From GCA-2731375 sp046582635 (GTDB taxonomy: Bacteria; Pseudomonadota; Alphaproteobacteria; GCA-2731375), in the NCBI GenBank assembly GCA_046582635.1, contig JAYGEA010000155.1:1-8390 (forward strand): a stretch of 8,390 bases of DNA, given 5' to 3'. The position numbers and the translations under genes were made by a program. Of the stretch, positions 6,912 through 8,390 are shown in pieces (position 1 is the first letter of the stretch; every line of letters starts with the position of its first letter). Below the pieces are notes generated by a model, which searched no databases, was not told the origin of the DNA, and was given only the letters and a program-made list of their open reading frames with translations.

Positions 6912-7814
6912 ATGCAGACGCAAACCATTGCCGTCATCGCGCCCGGTGACATGGGCAGCGGTGTGGGCCAGGCCTTGGCCCAGGCCGGCCATGACGTGGT
7001 GACCTGCTTGGACGGGCGCAGCGCAGCCAGCCGCGACAGGGCGGAACGTTGCGGATTTCGCGACCTCGCCAATCTGGACCGTGTGGTGGGGGAGGCGGCG
7101 TTGATCTTGTCGATCCTGCCGCCAGCCTCGGCAATTGATCTTGCCACAGATGTCGCCGCCGCCATTGCCCGGACGGGTGCCCGCCCGGTCTATATGGATT
7201 GCAACGCCATATCGCCCGCCAACGGCTCGAAAATTGCCGAGATCATGGCGGGGGCGGGGGTGCTGTGTATCGATGCCGGCATCATCGGTCTGGCGCCGGG
7301 CAAGGGGCCGCAGCCAACGCGGTTCTACATTTCCGGCCCCGATCTTGGGCTGGCCGAGGCCCTGGCGGTGGAGGGCATCCGGGTCAAGGGGGTGGGGGCC
7401 GACATCGGCCGCGCCTCGGCCTTGAAGATGCTGTACAGCGGCCTCAACAAGGGCCGTTTTTCCCTGATCGCGACGGTTGCGACGGCCGCGCAGTCGCTTG
7501 GCCTGCTGGATGAACTGGGCGAGGAATTGGCCTTTAGTCAGGGCGATGCCTGGAAGTTGATGCAGGGCGGTATTTCGCGTCTGCCGGCGGATTCCGAACG
7601 CTGGTGGCCGGAAATGGAACAGATCGCCGAGACCTTCGAGGCGGCGGGCGTGACGGGAGATTTTCACCGGGGCGCGGCCTGGATGTTGCGTCTGATGGCG
7701 GCGACGCCCCTGGCGGCGGAAACCCGCGAGACCATCGACCCCGACCGCACCATGGCCGAGACCGTGGCGATCTTCGCGCAGCATCTGAGCAGTAATCTGA
7801 ACGACAAACCATAG
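6912..7814 (+). CDS. NAD(P)-dependent beta-hydroxyacid dehydrogenase-like protein, DUF1932 type
   Basis: A 300-residue two-domain oxidoreductase: an N-terminal 6-phosphogluconate/hydroxyisobutyrate dehydrogenase-type NAD domain (about 1-165) and a helical C-terminal domain that resembles DUF1932. The nucleotide loop reads APGDMGSGVG (10-19); the first Gly of the usual GxGxxG is Ala10, as often seen in DUF1932 proteins. DAGIIGLAP (121-129) matches the DAPVSGG-type segment, and GRASALKMLYSGLNKG (166-181) holds the probable catalytic K172. The Asn four residues after the Lys in hydroxyisobutyrate dehydrogenase is S176 here. The ATG at 6912 comes four bases after the TGA of the amidohydrolase gene and has no strong ribosome binding site, so translation is probably coupled; a farther upstream in-frame start (6846) would overlap that gene and adds non-family residues. 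It likely interconverts a hydroxy acid and a keto acid in the same pathway; substrate unknown. Confidence 0.87.
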   Translation: MQTQTIAVIAPGDMGSGVGQALAQAGHDVVTCLDGRSAASRDRAERCGFRDLANLDRVVGEAALILSILPPASAIDLATDVAAAIARTGARPVYMDCNAISPANGSKIAEIMAGAGVLCIDAGIIGLAPGKGPQPTRFYISGPDLGLAEALAVEGIRVKGVGADIGRASALKMLYSGLNKGRFSLIATVATAAQSLGLLDELGEELAFSQGDAWKLMQGGISRLPADSERWWPEMEQIAETFEAAGVTGDFHRGAAWMLRLMAATPLAAETRETIDPDRTMAETVAIFAQHLSSNLNDKP

Positions 7815-7824
7815 TTGGAAGCTC

Positions 7825-8390
7825 ATGACATATTACGTCTATAGCGGGCCGCGTAAAGTCGCCCTCGACGAGGTCGCGCGGAATGGCGCCAAGTTGGCCG
7901 CCGGTCTGAAGGATCTCGGCATTGGCGACGGCGACAGTTACGCCTCCTTCATGCGCAACGATATTGCCATGCTGGAAACCAAGGTCGCGGGCAATCAACT
8001 GGGCGCCTATTCGGTGCCGGTGAACTGGCATGCCACGGCCCAGGAAGCGGGCTATATGTTCACGGATTCAGGTGCCAAGGCGATTGTCATTCATGCCGAC
8101 CTGCTGCCCGGTGTCGCCTCGCACCTGCCTCACGGCGTGCCGCTCCTGGTCTGCGCCACGCCGCCCGAAATTGCCGGCGCCTATGGGGTGCAACCCGATT
8201 TGTGCCATGTGCCCGACGGCATGACCGACTACGAAGCCTGGCGCGACGGGTTTGAGCCCCTGACGGGCGAGGCCCCGTTGCAGCGGGGCAGCATGATTTA
8301 TACCTCCGGCACCACCGGCAACCCCAAGGGCGTGCGGCGGGAGCCAACCAGCCCCGAGCGTCAGGCCCGACTTGCCGAGCTGGCCCTGCG
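7825..8390 (+). CDS. Acyl-CoA ligase, N-terminal part (cut by window edge)
   Basis: An open frame from ATG 7825 to the right edge gives 188 codons of an ANL-superfamily acyl-CoA synthetase. The opening MTYYVYSGPRKVALDEVARNG and GLKDLGIGDGDSYASFMRND are typical of the first subdomain, and the phosphate loop MIYTSGTTGNPKGVRR (157-172) is complete. The rest of the large domain and the C-terminal lid with the catalytic Lys lie outside the window. The loop ends in GVRRE, not the common GV-x-x-(S/T)H, a feature of a CoA-ligase subset, and the N-terminus is shorter than in FadD. It starts 10 bases after the dehydrogenase stop, preceded by GGAAG at 7817-7821, so it is the third gene of the operon. 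It is clearly a different ligase from the one at 2523-4220. Substrate unknown, presumably the acid made by the two upstream enzymes. Confidence 0.88.
   Translation, partial: MTYYVYSGPRKVALDEVARNGAKLAAGLKDLGIGDGDSYASFMRNDIAMLETKVAGNQLGAYSVPVNWHATAQEAGYMFTDSGAKAIVIHADLLPGVASHLPHGVPLLVCATPPEIAGAYGVQPDLCHVPDGMTDYEAWRDGFEPLTGEAPLQRGSMIYTSGTTGNPKGVRREPTSPERQARLAELAL

Noticed and set aside
5993..7165. A 390-codon minus-strand open frame across the amidohydrolase/dehydrogenase junction
   Set aside because: No recognisable motifs, Gln/Gly/Arg-rich composition, and it opposes two genes that show catalytic motifs in their own frames.
6819..7826. A 335-codon minus-strand open frame opposite the dehydrogenase
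   Set aside because: Arg/His/Gly-rich shadow translation that overlaps the other antisense frame; the plus-strand gene has a clear nucleotide-binding domain.
2523..8390. The two acyl-CoA ligase genes as a duplication
   Set aside because: They share only the family phosphate-loop signature; N-termini, loop endings and surrounding residues differ clearly, so they are distant paralogues and not a recent repeat.

Overview
The window carries seven protein genes and little else. It is GC-rich, the genes are packed in short co-directional blocks, and the enzyme families are typical of metabolically versatile Proteobacteria. Overall composition and family flavour suggest an alphaproteobacterium (Rhodospirillales-like), but this is an inference from style because no rRNA, tRNA or phylogenetic marker is present. 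No insertion sequence, phage gene, CRISPR array, tRNA or rRNA was seen.

Layout. Bases 1-257 hold no convincing gene but contain two inverted repeats, one of which looks like a terminator for the leftward operon that follows. Leftward operon A (2405 to 258) encodes an enolase-superfamily acid dehydratase or racemase, followed 12 bases later by a ketopantoate-reductase-fold dehydrogenase. A 117-base divergent region (2406-2522) separates it from a rightward FadD-type acyl-CoA ligase (2523-4220). Convergent with the ligase is a leftward, single-gene periplasmic solute-binding protein (5012-4260). After a second divergent region of about 197 bases comes rightward operon B: an Amidohydro_3 / N-acyl-D-amino-acid-deacylase-like hydrolase (5210-6907), a beta-hydroxyacid-dehydrogenase-like protein with a DUF1932-type C-terminus (6912-7814), and the first 188 codons of a second acyl-CoA ligase (7825 to the right edge).

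How the genes may work together. Everything recognisable points to catabolism of organic acids. Operon A would dehydrate or epimerise a hydroxy acid and oxidise or reduce a keto/hydroxy acid. Operon B would hydrolyse an amide or cyclic amide, redox-process the acid, and activate it as a CoA thioester. None of the substrates can be read from the sequence. Two proteins depart from family textbook residues: the PanE-like protein lacks the two Asn that hold ketopantoate, and the hydrolase lacks obvious counterparts of two D-aminoacylase zinc-binding His. Both therefore probably have substrates other than the default annotation. No transcriptional regulator lies in the window. I found no strong evidence for an entirely new kind of system; the best candidate for something undescribed is the pathway encoded by operon B.
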